Part shown: in pieces, positions 24,360 to 33,285 of the stretch | How the letters are laid out: every line of letters begins with the position of its first letter | Numbering within the stretch: the first letter of the stretch is position 1 | From: Megasphaera sp. AM44-1BH | GTDB taxonomy: Bacteria; Bacillota; Negativicutes; Veillonellales; Megasphaeraceae | Direction: 5' to 3' | DNA: 64,000 nt | Assembly: GCF_003467125.1 (NCBI RefSeq) | Contig: NZ_QSFA01000001.1 | Location: forward strand, 124,001-188,000 | Position numbers and translations under genes: made by a program | The notes under the pieces: generated by a model | Databases searched by the model: none | Seen by the model: the letters and a program-made list of their open reading frames with translations, nothing else | What the model was told of the DNA's origin: nothing

Positions 24360-24517
24360 TCAAACAACCCCCAATGTCCCATGTATATAGCCACCAGTAC
24401 CCGGACAAACAGCAGCACAAACAACATAAAGGCCAGAATAAAGAGAAATTCTTCAAAGTCGTCATCACGGTCAAATTTATGCCGGAATGATTTCAAACAA
24501 TGAGCTAACTGATGCAT
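24356..24517 (-). CDS. 53-residue membrane protein coupled to larA
   Basis: This short frame starts at the ATG 24515-24517, ends TGA at 24356-24358 and overlaps the larA start as ATGA. AGGTG precedes the ATG. It has a charged N-terminal half (K-S-F-R-H-K-F-D-R-D-D-D-F-E-E) and one hydrophobic helix (about 26-46) rich in Phe, Leu and Val, then a short Trp-containing tail. It looks like a single-pass small membrane protein. No family recognised. Gap-free packing between regulator and racemase argues that it is real. Confidence 0.7.
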   Translation of the reverse strand: MHQLAHCLKSFRHKFDRDDDFEEFLFILAFMLFVLLFVRVLVAIYMGHWGLFE

Positions 24518-24535
24518 GAGCGTCACACCTGCCTG

Positions 24536-25282
24536 TTACGAATGGTCTTCAGGAGCATGAGGGAAAAGTTCGTGTACCCAGCGGGCCGATTCTTCATCCT
24601 TACTGATGCCCTTGAGCAGTGTTTTTTCGGAATTTTCCATGTGTTTTTTCGCAATTTTACGCGCCTGGGCGCTATTGTGATTAGCTATATTTTCCACGAG
24701 CTGCCGGTGTTCTTCCCATGTTGCAGCCAGACGGCCCGGATAATGCATAGAAATGGAACGGAACCGCAGCATCTGTTCCCTGAGGTTATTCAGTATATCG
24801 ACGAGCCGGTTATTACGGCTGGCGTGGTACAGTACATCATGGAAGCGGATATCGGCATCGACAATTTTATCGAAATCATCGTTGGCAATATACTCATTGA
24901 TTTCAACGAGAATCCGTTCCAGGTCTTCCAGTTCATCCGGTGTAATCCGTTCCGCTGCCAGCCCCGCCGATAATTCTTCGAGAGCACTGCGGATTTCGAA
25001 AACCTGGGCGATATCCTTAAGGGAAATATCTGCTACATAGGTACCGCGCCGTGGAACCATGACGACAAACCCCTCCAGTTCCAGTTTTCGGATGGCTTCC
25101 CGGATAGGCGTGCGGCTGACGCCCAGTTCATCGGCCAGCTGGATTTCCATGAGTCGTTCACCCGGTTTTAACACGCCGTCTTTAATCGCCTTACGCAACG
25201 ATTCACTGACGACTTCACGCAACGGCTTATAGGCATCTAATTTAATCGGTTCCAGCTTTGTATGTTTTGTATTTGTTTCCAT
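24536..25282 (-). CDS. GntR/FadR-family transcription regulator
   Basis: The 248-residue protein has an N-terminal winged helix (about 20-85, with E-x-Q-L-A-D-E-L-G-V-S-R-T-P-I-R-E-A-I-R-K-L) and a C-terminal FCD helical ligand domain with Asp/His metal-binding residues (D-I-R-F-H near 145-149, H-Y/E-H-R-Q-L near 190, H-M-E-N). FCD regulators often sense small hydroxyacids such as lactate. It precedes the small membrane gene, larA and glcD, which it may control. It starts within 6 bases of the ispE stop and so may be transcribed from the ispE promoter. Confidence 0.9.
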   Translation of the reverse strand: METNTKHTKLEPIKLDAYKPLREVVSESLRKAIKDGVLKPGERLMEIQLADELGVSRTPIREAIRKLELEGFVVMVPRRGTYVADISLKDIAQVFEIRSALEELSAGLAAERITPDELEDLERILVEINEYIANDDFDKIVDADIRFHDVLYHASRNNRLVDILNNLREQMLRFRSISMHYPGRLAATWEEHRQLVENIANHNSAQARKIAKKHMENSEKTLLKGISKDEESARWVHELFPHAPEDHS

Positions 25283-25287
25283 CGTAT

Positions 25288-26142
25288 TTAATCCCCCGTC
25301 ACTAATGTACTGGTAAAGATATCGGCATCACCTGCCAGGTGCCGCAGCCGTCCTGCGATTTCATGATGCTTCAGAGAAGGCGGAATGAGCGCAAAGAGTG
25401 TCGGGCCGCTGCCCGACATAAGCGGTTTCAGTCCTTCTCTGCGCAGCAACTGCTTAAAATGGCTGATTTCCGGTACATCGGGAATCACCAGTTCTTCAAA
25501 GGTATTTCCCAATGCCGCCGTAACCCGTTCCAGAAGGCCTGCCCGGACTGCCTCTTCCTGGGCATTGATATCGACCGGAGACTGTACATCCTGGGAATCG
25601 AACAGGCTGTACGCCCTGGCCGTATGCACGGCAATATGCGGATGGACAATCAGCACAGGCCAGTCTGGCAGCGACGGCAGTTTTTTCAGGATTTCCCCGA
25701 TGCCCGTTCCCCGGGCCGTACCGCCACGGATACAAAAGGGAACGTCAGCGCCGAGACGGGCCCCGATACGGCACAACTGGTCATAAGAAAGACCCAGGTG
25801 CCAGAGCCGGTTCAGTCCTCTCAGGACAGCCGCACAGTCCGTACTGCCACCGGCCAGACCGGCAGCAATCGGGATTTTCTTGACAATATGGATACGGACG
25901 CCGGCTTTGCCCTTGCAGTACGGGCGCAGCGCTTCATAGGCCTTGTAAGCCAGATTGGACCGGTCACAGGGGAGAGCCGGTTCAGAGCAGGAAATTTCTA
26001 CGCAGTCCGCTGGTTCCAGCCGGATTGTATCATACAGGCCGATAGACTGGAATACCGTATCAATATCATGATATCCGTCATCACGTCGTCCCGTAATCCG
26101 TAGTGCCAGATTGATTTTCCCATATGCTTTTTCTTCTATCAT
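25288..26142 (-). CDS. ispE: 4-diphosphocytidyl-2-C-methyl-D-erythritol kinase
   Basis: The 284-residue GHMP kinase of the MEP isoprenoid pathway has A-Y-G-K-I-N-L-A-L at about 6-14, the ATP loop K-K-I-P-I-A-A-G-L-A-G-G-S-T-D at 87-101 and a C-terminal M-S-G-S-G-P-T motif near 237-243. Length and motif spacing are standard. CAGGAGA precedes the ATG. The ispE-GntR pairing occurs in other Negativicutes. Confidence 0.96.
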   Translation of the reverse strand: MIEEKAYGKINLALRITGRRDDGYHDIDTVFQSIGLYDTIRLEPADCVEISCSEPALPCDRSNLAYKAYEALRPYCKGKAGVRIHIVKKIPIAAGLAGGSTDCAAVLRGLNRLWHLGLSYDQLCRIGARLGADVPFCIRGGTARGTGIGEILKKLPSLPDWPVLIVHPHIAVHTARAYSLFDSQDVQSPVDINAQEEAVRAGLLERVTAALGNTFEELVIPDVPEISHFKQLLRREGLKPLMSGSGPTLFALIPPSLKHHEIAGRLRHLAGDADIFTSTLVTGD

Positions 26143-26206
26143 GCTGTATCTCCTGTTCTATCTATGCCACGCTTTATTTTTTCAGTACGATTTACATTTT
26201 TTTGTG

Positions 26207-26234
26207 TTGAATTAAAACTTACGTATGCTATAAT
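26207..26234 (+). promoter_or_regulatory. Sigma-70 type promoter of the YitT-family gene
   Basis: TTGAAT (26207-26212), 16 bases, TATAAT (26229-26234). It faces the YitT gene at 26376, leaving a leader of about 135 bases that I cannot assign to a known riboswitch. Confidence 0.65.
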
Positions 26235-26375
26235 GATGAGACAGCCGGATATCCATGTGACAGGCCGTGTACCGGCGGGCATACATATCTATAATGCCTG
26301 TATTGTAATCTTCATTATAATGTTTTTTTTCACATTTTACAACGTACTTTCAACTATTCGGACCAGGGAGGCATT

Positions 26376-27311
26376 ATGAAAGTCAAGGAAGATTTCAATT
26401 TGAAAGAGTTTCTCATCCCGTACATTGCGACCACCATCGGAAGCTTTATCGCCGCAGCGGGTGTCACAGCATTTTTCATTCCTCATCATCTCCTGAGCGG
26501 AGGGATTGGCGGTATCTCCATTCTCATCTATTACCTGACAGGACTTCCCATCGGCATTGGCATGTTCATCCTGAATATTCCTATCATGGTAGCCTGTTAC
26601 AAATTCATGGGACGTCAGTATACCATACTCAGCATCGTCGGGACGATCGTCATCTCCATTGCCTTTGATGCTACGGCCTTCCTGACAGACCTGAATCTCA
26701 TCAAGGACCCGATTATTTCTTCCATCACCGGCGGGGCTGTAAACGGCCTCGGCATGGGCATCATCTATAAGTACAACGGAAACAGCGGCGGCCTGGATGT
26801 CGTCGGTGCCATTGTGAAAAAGTATTATTCTCTGGAAATGGGAAATGTCGTCATGATCCTCAACGGCTTTATCCTGATTTTTGCAGCCTACTTATTTACA
26901 CTGGAACTGGCTGTACTGACCTTCGTCGGAGTCTATATTTCCGCCTTTGTCACCAACAAGGTCGTCGTCGGGCTCAAGCAGCGCAAATCGGTCGTCATCA
27001 TCTCCAGCCGGGCCAGCATGATTGCCCAGGTCCTGATGCGCTATACAGGCCACGGAGCCACCTATCTTCACGGTCAGGGAGCCTATACGATGCAGGATAA
27101 ACAGATTGTCTATGCCATCATCAAACTGACGGAAGTATCCAAAGTAAAAGAACTGGTAAACAAACTGGACCCCAAAGCATTCATGATCATCAGCGACGCT
27201 TCGGAAGTCGTAGGCCAGGGCTTTACCCGTCCGGCTGCCAAAGATGATGATATACAGAAATCGTCTATGGGAATTCCCCACACAAAAAATACACTGCCGC
27301 CGGAATATTAA
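26376..27311 (+). CDS. YitT-family membrane protein (DUF161/DUF2179)
   Basis: The 311-residue protein has five or six hydrophobic helices in the first 190 residues with repeated Gly-rich motifs (L-S-G-G-I-G-G-I-S, G-N-S-G-G-L-D-V-V), followed by a soluble DUF2179 domain (about 205-285) carrying V-V-I-I-S-S and H-G-A-T-Y-L-H-G-Q-G-A-Y. The family is widespread in Firmicutes; its function is unknown. GACCAGGGAGG precedes the ATG. Confidence 0.9.
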   Translation: MKVKEDFNLKEFLIPYIATTIGSFIAAAGVTAFFIPHHLLSGGIGGISILIYYLTGLPIGIGMFILNIPIMVACYKFMGRQYTILSIVGTIVISIAFDATAFLTDLNLIKDPIISSITGGAVNGLGMGIIYKYNGNSGGLDVVGAIVKKYYSLEMGNVVMILNGFILIFAAYLFTLELAVLTFVGVYISAFVTNKVVVGLKQRKSVVIISSRASMIAQVLMRYTGHGATYLHGQGAYTMQDKQIVYAIIKLTEVSKVKELVNKLDPKAFMIISDASEVVGQGFTRPAAKDDDIQKSSMGIPHTKNTLPPEY

Positions 27312-27325
27312 TCAGATTACATCAA

Positions 27326-27369
27326 AAGGGCTGTCACACGAAGCAGAATTGTTTCGTGTGACAGCCCTT
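27326..27369. terminator. Bidirectional terminator between yitT-type gene and phoU
   Basis: A 17-bp perfect stem (left arm 27326-27342, right arm 27353-27369) with a 10-base loop lies between the convergent genes. The plus strand continues CTTGCG; the minus strand continues TTGATG, so the T-runs are short but the stem is very strong. Confidence 0.85.
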
Positions 27370-27391
27370 CTTGCGATATAAAACAGACATA

Positions 27392-28042
27392 CTATATGCG
27401 CAGTTCGTTCGTATCGCGGTATATAAGCCATTCGGCAATATTATTGGCATGATCGGCCATGCGTTCAATATATTTTACGACCAGGACGATGGCGATATAG
27501 TCACGGGAATTTTCCGGGTGAGCCGTAATTTCTTTGGAGATTTCCGTCATGATAGAGTTAAAGGCCATATCGACAATATCGTCTTTATCCCGCATCATAC
27601 CTGCCTGGGCAGCAGACCCTTTTTCTTTGTAAAAGTCTATGACATCACTGACCATGGAAGACATGACGCCATACATTTCCCTGAGACCTGCCGGCAGGGG
27701 TACATTATGATGCGTTTTTTCCAGATGAATGACATAATGGCTGATATCGGCACAGTGATCGGCTATCCGTTCCAGATCGGAAAGGATTTTCAACGTAGCC
27801 ATCAGGGCGCGGTAGTCGGCTGCAACAGGGCCCTGCATCATGCTGATCGTCAGGTCTTTTTTCATGCAGTCCTTGACCATAGCATCGATTTCGTCATCAC
27901 CGTTATAAATCCGGTTAGCCAGTTCGATATCTTTATGTTCCAGAGCCTTCCAGGCGTTATCGACGGCCTGTTCCACTTTGATGCCCAATTCAATCATTTC
28001 ATTCCGCAGTTCTGTTACGGATTTTTCGTAAATTTCCAACAT
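27392..28042 (-). CDS. phoU: Phosphate-transport accessory protein PhoU
   Basis: The 216-residue all-helical protein has two PhoU repeats, each with the acidic metal-binding pattern (E-x-x-D-x-x-I-Y-N-G-D-D-E-I-D and E-R-I-A-D-H-C-A-D-I / E-R-M-A-D-H-A-N-N-I). It links the Pst transporter to PhoR to silence the phosphate response. It is last in pstSCAB-phoU. Confidence 0.96.
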   Translation of the reverse strand: MLEIYEKSVTELRNEMIELGIKVEQAVDNAWKALEHKDIELANRIYNGDDEIDAMVKDCMKKDLTISMMQGPVAADYRALMATLKILSDLERIADHCADISHYVIHLEKTHHNVPLPAGLREMYGVMSSMVSDVIDFYKEKGSAAQAGMMRDKDDIVDMAFNSIMTEISKEITAHPENSRDYIAIVLVVKYIERMADHANNIAEWLIYRDTNELRI

Positions 28043-28062
28043 GGTGTATGGACGCTCCCCTC

Positions 28063-28926
28063 TTAGCCGAACCGGCCTGTAATATATTCTTCCGTCTTCG
28101 GATTGGACGGATTGGTAAACATATCCAGCGTATTATTGAATTCAATCAGTTCCCCAAGGAGGAAAAACGCTGTCTTATCGGATATACGGCGTGCCTGCTG
28201 CATACTGTGTGTTACGATGACAATGGTATAATTTTCTTTCAGTTCCAGTGCCAGGTCTTCGATTTTCTGCGTGGAAATCGGATCCAGTGCCGACGTCGGT
28301 TCGTCCATGAGAATGACCGACGGGTCTGCTGCCAGCGTACGGGCAATGCACAGACGCTGCTGCTGGCCGCCGGAAAGGCCGAGGGCGCTCTTCTGGAGAC
28401 GATCTTTCATTTCATCCCAGCAGGCTGCCTGGCGGAGACTTTTTTCAACGATTTCGTCGAGTTTCTGTTTATTCGTGATGCCCTGTATACGGGGACCGTA
28501 GGCTATGTTTTCGTAAATGCTCTTAGGGAACGGAGTCGGCTGCTGGAAAACCATGCCGACACGGTAGCGCAGGGCCAGTGGATCGACTTCTTTAAAAATA
28601 TCTTTTCCTTCAAACAGGATTTTGCCCGTGACACGGCAACCTTCCACCCAGTCATTCATGCGGTTCAGCGTTTTTAAAAACGTCGATTTCCCACAGCCGG
28701 AAGGGCCGATGAGAGCGGTAATCTCATGTTTTTTTATTTTCATGCTGATATTGCTCAGGGCCTGGAAATCACCATAAAACAAATCCATATCGGTAACATC
28801 AAATGTATATTCAGCTGTGCCGGCAGCTTCCTGTACGGCCGCTTGTTCCTGTGCCAGTGATGCTTCCTGTTTTTTTTCAATTTCCGCAGCGGCAAAGCCG
28901 GTCAGCGTTTTTGTCATTTCTGCCAT
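28063..28926 (-). CDS. pstB: Phosphate ABC transporter ATP-binding protein PstB
   Basis: The 287-residue ATPase has Walker A G-P-S-G-C-G-K-S-T at about 74-82, signature L-S-G-G-Q-Q-Q-R and Walker B V-I-L-M-D-E-P-T-S-A-L-D-P. It is about 35 residues longer at the N-terminus than a typical PstB; the extra part is Ala/Glu/Gln-rich and probably helical. The ATG overlaps the pstA stop (TAATG) behind GGAGGAAATAA, which supports the long start. Confidence 0.96.
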   Translation of the reverse strand: MAEMTKTLTGFAAAEIEKKQEASLAQEQAAVQEAAGTAEYTFDVTDMDLFYGDFQALSNISMKIKKHEITALIGPSGCGKSTFLKTLNRMNDWVEGCRVTGKILFEGKDIFKEVDPLALRYRVGMVFQQPTPFPKSIYENIAYGPRIQGITNKQKLDEIVEKSLRQAACWDEMKDRLQKSALGLSGGQQQRLCIARTLAADPSVILMDEPTSALDPISTQKIEDLALELKENYTIVIVTHSMQQARRISDKTAFFLLGELIEFNNTLDMFTNPSNPKTEEYITGRFG

Positions 28927-29804
28927 TATTTATTTCCTCCCATTTTCTTGTCAATGCGGTAGCTCAGATACCGGGCTGCCAGGCTGAAAGACAGGACCAT
29001 GATCATCAAGATTGCCGACGACGACGCTGCCTGCTGGGCTGCATCGGCCTGAAGCGCTTCCGTGCGCAGGGCCCAGATATTCAGAGCCAGTGTTTCGCCG
29101 GGACGGAACGGATTCAACGGACACGAAGAAGACGTAATATCCCAGTCCGTCCAGTTAATATCCGTAGACATACCAGCCGTAAACATCAGCGCAGCAGCTT
29201 CCCCGAAGCCACGTCCGGCGGCCATGATGAGCCCCGTCATAATGCGCGGGAAGCAGGCAGGAAGCAGGACGCGCCAGATAGTCTGCCAGTGAGAAGCCCC
29301 CAGTCCCAGACTGCCGTTACGGTAACTGGATGGCAGATTGCGCAATGCATCTTCCGTGACCGATGTGACCAGCGGCAATGTCAGGATAGAGACGGCCAGT
29401 GCGCCGGCAAACAGATTCCACTGTGAACCGGTCATGACGATAAATACGAGGTAGCCAAACAAGCCGACGACGATGGATGGCAGAGATGCCAGCGTTTCTA
29501 CAGCCATGCGGACCCAGTGGGTCAGGCGGCCTTTCTTCGCGTATTCAGCCAGGAAAATACCTGCCGGAATCCCCGTGATCGTACTGGCAACGAGAGCCAG
29601 AAAAACAAGGTAAATCGTATTAAAGAACATGTTTCCCAGTCCCTGAGGGCCAAAGGAGAGCATTTTACTTGTCATACCGCCGACCTCGTCGATGACGACG
29701 TACAGGACGAAGGCGATAAGCAGGATGACGGCAAAGGCTGCCCCTGCGACGAAAATGCGGGTCATGCACTTATCTTTTCTTTTTTTTGCTTCAACACTGA
29801 TCAT
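28926..29804 (-). CDS. pstA: Phosphate ABC transporter permease PstA
   Basis: The 292-residue inner-membrane permease has six hydrophobic segments and the EAA-type loop (G-A-S-H-W-Q-T-I-W-R-V-L-L-P-A about 175-189). It forms the phosphate channel with PstC. The acidic and aromatic extracytoplasmic loop near 225-250 is longer than in E. coli PstA. It overlaps pstB and follows pstC closely. Confidence 0.95.
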   Translation of the reverse strand: MISVEAKKRKDKCMTRIFVAGAAFAVILLIAFVLYVVIDEVGGMTSKMLSFGPQGLGNMFFNTIYLVFLALVASTITGIPAGIFLAEYAKKGRLTHWVRMAVETLASLPSIVVGLFGYLVFIVMTGSQWNLFAGALAVSILTLPLVTSVTEDALRNLPSSYRNGSLGLGASHWQTIWRVLLPACFPRIMTGLIMAAGRGFGEAAALMFTAGMSTDINWTDWDITSSSCPLNPFRPGETLALNIWALRTEALQADAAQQAASSSAILMIMVLSFSLAARYLSYRIDKKMGGNK

Positions 29805-29805
29805 A

Positions 29806-30729
29806 TTAGTTTCTGCCTCCTTTTAAATCGGAAGCGGCATTGATTTGATGGATAATAAAGATAAAGAGGAACGACAGCAGGAACAATACCAGCGCCATCG
29901 TCCACAGCGCGGCATTATATTCGCCGCCTTCCATGGCACCGCCCATATCGGCAGATATAGCGGTAGTCAACGTACTGGCCGGTAAGAAGAGAGACGTGGG
30001 AAAGACTTTCATCTGTCCGATAACCATGGCAACAGCCAGTGCTTCCCCCAGCGCCCGGGCCAGTCCCAGGATAATACCGGTAAAAATACCGCTTTTAGCT
30101 GCCGGAAGAACGACATGGGCAATGGTTTCCCAGCGCGTCGCACCCAGGCCGTACGAGGCTTCCCGCCAGGACTTGGGAACGGCTGCCATAGCATCCGCTG
30201 CCATCGTCGTGATGGTCGGGAAAATCATGATTGCCAGGACGATACCTGCTGCCAGTACAGAAAAGCCAAAGGGCATAGGGAACAGTTTCCGGAGCGCCGG
30301 AATGAGTACGGTCATCCCGACAAAACCATATACAACAGACGGAATACCCGTAAAGAGTTCGATAGCCGGCTGGATCAGGCGGCGTCGCCGGGGTGTCGCG
30401 ATTTCCGTCATGTAGATAGATGAAGCCATGCTGAAGGGCAGGGAAATAAGCAGTGCCAGTGCACATGTGACCAGTGAACCGGTCAGGAACATAGCCGCGC
30501 CGACCTGTCCGCCGCCTTCTGCCGTATCGCTCGGTTTCCATTGGCCGGAAAATAAGAATTCCGTTACACTGTGACCGAATGTAAAGAATGTATCTGTACC
30601 TTTAATAAAGAGAAAAGCGCCAATGAGAAGCGGCACCAGTGCCATACCGATGCCGCAAATCGTAATAAAGGTTCTGGCTGCTTTCTCGTTGCGGTGAGCC
30701 TTCTGGACTACCGTATCGATTGCCTTCAT
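29806..30729 (-). CDS. pstC: Phosphate ABC transporter permease PstC
   Basis: The 307-residue permease has six membrane segments and the EAA loop G-L-G-A-T-R-W-E-T-I-A-H-V-V-L-P-A (about 195-211). It pairs with PstA. The 76-base gap to pstS holds a small hairpin. Confidence 0.95.
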   Translation of the reverse strand: MKAIDTVVQKAHRNEKAARTFITICGIGMALVPLLIGAFLFIKGTDTFFTFGHSVTEFLFSGQWKPSDTAEGGGQVGAAMFLTGSLVTCALALLISLPFSMASSIYMTEIATPRRRRLIQPAIELFTGIPSVVYGFVGMTVLIPALRKLFPMPFGFSVLAAGIVLAIMIFPTITTMAADAMAAVPKSWREASYGLGATRWETIAHVVLPAAKSGIFTGIILGLARALGEALAVAMVIGQMKVFPTSLFLPASTLTTAISADMGGAMEGGEYNAALWTMALVLFLLSFLFIFIIHQINAASDLKGGRN

Positions 30730-30756
30730 AACCTGTCCCCCTATGAGAAACAGCGT

Positions 30757-30781
30757 GCCGGATTTTATACTAAAACCCGGC
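30757..30781 (-). promoter_or_regulatory. Hairpin between pstS and pstC
   Basis: GCCGG and TTTTA pair with TAAAA and CCGGC around a 3-base loop with one mismatch. There is no T-run after it. A stem here would favour stability of the pstS part of the transcript, as binding proteins are usually needed in excess. Confidence 0.45.
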
Positions 30782-30805
30782 GCCGCACTATCTGAATGAA
30801 TATAC

Positions 30806-31693
30806 TTAGTGAACTTCTTTAGTCTGCATCTTGGAACTTACGCCATAGCCAAGTTCTTCAATCCGTTTGCCATATTCAGCACCCTGGATGAATTCGATAA
30901 AGGCTTTGACAGCTGCTTTCGGTTCTTTGCTGGTGTAAATGTGTTCATAACCCCAGACACTGTATGTACCATTATAGGTATTTTCCAACGTCGGTGCTAC
31001 ACCGTCGATAGAAACGGAATCCACACTGCTGTCTTTGATAAGATACGGAAGAGCGACATATCCAACAGCGCCCGGATTCTGGGCTACGCTCTGGATGAGG
31101 ATACCGGAGTTATCTGTTTCAAGGGATTTGTTATCGGCTTCTTCAGCGCCATTGATTGCATACTGTTTGAAGAGAGCACGTGTACCCGATGTTTTCGGAC
31201 GTGTTACGAGAACGATCGGCATGTCTTTACCGCCAACGTCTTTCCAGTTGGTGATTTTAGCTGTAAAGATATCCTGCAGCTGCTGCCGTGTCAGGTTCTT
31301 TACGCCTACATCTTTATTAATAATCGTAGCAACGGTCATGACACAGACCTTATGATCTTCCAGTTTTTCTGCTTTGGCTTTGTCCAGTTTCGTTTCAGCC
31401 GGAACATCGGAGTTGCCCATATCGACGGAACCGTCGGATACCTGTTTCAGGCCCGTACCGGAACCACCGGCATTAAGAGTAATAGTAACGTCCTTATTGC
31501 CAGCCTTGAACTGTTCTGCCGCATCCTTTACGAGTGGCAGCAGTGCCGAAGAACCGGAACCGGTAATACTGCCGGAAACAGCAGCCTGCTTACCGGAAGC
31601 TCCCTTATCCTTGTCACCAGAACTACCGCACCCGGCAGCAGTTACAACCATCATAGCAGCTAAGGCTACGAGAACTAATTTTTTCCATTTCAT
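30806..31693 (-). CDS. pstS: Phosphate-binding lipoprotein PstS
   Basis: The 295-residue substrate-binding protein has a lipoprotein signal (hydrophobic residues 5-20, lipobox T-A-A-G-C with Cys22). Phosphate-binding loops are visible as G-S-S-A-L-L-P-L near 47-54, S-D-V-P and S-G-T-R-A-L-F near 170-176. AAAGGAGACG precedes the ATG. It is first gene of the transporter operon, 67 bases after a Pho-box-like repeat. Confidence 0.96.
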   Translation of the reverse strand: MKWKKLVLVALAAMMVVTAAGCGSSGDKDKGASGKQAAVSGSITGSGSSALLPLVKDAAEQFKAGNKDVTITLNAGGSGTGLKQVSDGSVDMGNSDVPAETKLDKAKAEKLEDHKVCVMTVATIINKDVGVKNLTRQQLQDIFTAKITNWKDVGGKDMPIVLVTRPKTSGTRALFKQYAINGAEEADNKSLETDNSGILIQSVAQNPGAVGYVALPYLIKDSSVDSVSIDGVAPTLENTYNGTYSVWGYEHIYTSKEPKAAVKAFIEFIQGAEYGKRIEELGYGVSSKMQTKEVH

Positions 31694-31759
31694 CGTAAAT
31701 CGTCTCCTTTGTGGAAATTGGTTTCCTTGTTCGATTGCAACCTAATGGTAACAAGGCCG

Positions 31760-31787
31760 TGTAAGGGATCTATGTAAAGAGTGTAAA
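31760..31787 (-). promoter_or_regulatory. Pho-box-like repeats before pstS
   Basis: Three TGTAA units (starting 31760, 31773, 31782), read on the minus strand as TTTACA/TTACA repeats, lie 67 bases before the pstS start. A very similar set stands before phoB (35762-35787). Bacterial PhoB/PhoP boxes are built from such TTNACA repeats, so autoregulation and pst activation by PhoB are likely. Confidence 0.6.
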
Positions 31788-31846
31788 GATTCTGTCAAAA
31801 AAATCCCGTTCTGTCACGTCCCGGAATGGTATACGCCATAAAAAAA

Positions 31847-31895
31847 TGCTGTTCCGGCACATCTTCCATCAGGGGGAAGACGTACTGGAACAGCA
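31847..31895 (-). terminator. Terminator after the phoBR-larA paralogue operon
   Basis: The outer 9-bp stem (TGCTGTTCC / GGAACAGCA) and inner 6-bp stem (TCTTCC / GGAAGA) have a 7-base loop. On the minus strand the stem is followed by TTTTTTT. It separates the upstream operon from the pstS promoter. Confidence 0.85.
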
Positions 31896-31963
31896 CACTC
31901 TGATTATCTTATGTATATTTTATAGTATAAATAGAACAAGGCCATTATCGGCCGGAGAACGCC

Positions 31964-33268
31964 TCATCCTTTTTGATATACAGGCAGCGTCGCCGCCGCA
32001 TAAGGCATGACGGTAATGGTATAGTCCTTTTTATTTTCTGCCTGCAGTGTCTTCTGCGCCATCTGCCAGGCTTCTTCCATGGTTGCAGCCGGAATTTCAC
32101 CAGTCCTCTGTATGACATCGAAGTAAGCCCGGTCGGTGACAATATATACTTCTTTCATCATCCGTATGAGACAACGGGTCTTATACGCCGAAAACGCAGG
32201 AATGGTAAAATGCTGGCGCACGGCAGCAAGTACCGCATCCAGATCATCCCGGAAGAACCAGTCCGTAAAGTCTGCCGGCTCATACATATCGGGGCAGGCC
32301 ATGGCCAGAATCAGGATACCGCCGGGCTTTACGGCAAAAACAGCGTTCATATGGGCCTTTGTGGCCTGATACAGGTTGATATCTTTGGGATGTCCCCCGG
32401 CAGATCCGATTACGACGTCAGACAGATGGCCGACTGGTACGCCATCCAGCGCCAGCAGGCGCCGGCAGCCTTCCTGCCAGGCCGTGCGCCAGTTGCCGCT
32501 CACGACATCGTGCAATCCGCCATCCGCCGTGAGGACCAGATTGACGAGGAATGCCGGTCTGAGGAAAGCTGCACCTTCCATCATATCGCAATGAATCGGG
32601 TTGTCCGCGAGTTTTCCCGCATCACACCGGGGATCCATACCGTACGGGCAGGCATCATTCAATGCCAGGGCATGATTGGTCATGATCGTATCATACCCGG
32701 CAATGCCAGGTAGTACTGCCTTGCGGCCGCCGCCGAAGCCAGCCATATCGTGAAAGGAAACGGCGCCGGTCAGGATGACCGTATCAGCCTCAACAGCCAG
32801 ACGGTTCAGGCGAACGTCATTGCCATAGGAAGTCGTTCCCACCGATACGAGCTGACTGTCATCGTGGCAATCATGCTGCACGACCTTCAGCCGCCGTACC
32901 ATGTCCTTTCCGCACACAGCCGCTGTTTCTTCTTCTGTCTGCTGGCGGTGCGTCCCCAGTGCGACGAGGACAGTAATCTGATCATCGCTGATACCTGCTT
33001 CTTCCAGTTCGGATGCGATGGCCCGCAGCATCCGGTCCGTATGGACGGCCCGGGTAATATCACTGACAATAATGACAATCGTACCGTCCGGTTTTACACA
33101 ATCGAGAAGAGGACGGCTGCCTATGGGATGGCGAAGAGAATCGCGGATAGCCGTTTCTTCATCGAATATAACGTCCGAGGGAGAACCTGTAAGATAATAT
33201 TGTATATGCCGTTCATCCAGAGCCAGGCTCTGACTCCCTTTCCCATAGGGAAACTCAAATGATTTCAT
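31964..33268 (-). CDS. LarA-family racemase paralogue in the phosphate regulon
   Basis: The 434-residue protein is a close paralogue of the gene at 23049-24359, with the same cofactor residues His107, His173, Lys183 (G-G-G-R-K) and His199 at identical positions. I choose the ATG at 33266-33268 because its N-terminus (K-S-F-E-F-P-Y-G-K-G) matches the paralogue; the 24 earlier codons read through the kinase end. It follows phoR by 17 bases, so it is probably co-transcribed with phoBR. Substrate unknown; no oxidase gene is adjacent. Confidence 0.85.
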   Translation of the reverse strand: MKSFEFPYGKGSQSLALDERHIQYYLTGSPSDVIFDEETAIRDSLRHPIGSRPLLDCVKPDGTIVIIVSDITRAVHTDRMLRAIASELEEAGISDDQITVLVALGTHRQQTEEETAAVCGKDMVRRLKVVQHDCHDDSQLVSVGTTSYGNDVRLNRLAVEADTVILTGAVSFHDMAGFGGGRKAVLPGIAGYDTIMTNHALALNDACPYGMDPRCDAGKLADNPIHCDMMEGAAFLRPAFLVNLVLTADGGLHDVVSGNWRTAWQEGCRRLLALDGVPVGHLSDVVIGSAGGHPKDINLYQATKAHMNAVFAVKPGGILILAMACPDMYEPADFTDWFFRDDLDAVLAAVRQHFTIPAFSAYKTRCLIRMMKEVYIVTDRAYFDVIQRTGEIPAATMEEAWQMAQKTLQAENKKDYTITVMPYAAATLPVYQKG

Positions 33269-33285
33269 GTCTTCTGTTCTGCCTT

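Noticed and set aside
26164..26379. Possible 71-residue leader peptide overlapping the YitT-type start
   Set aside because: Its start lies upstream of the promoter -10 box, and no ribosome-binding site supports an internal start.
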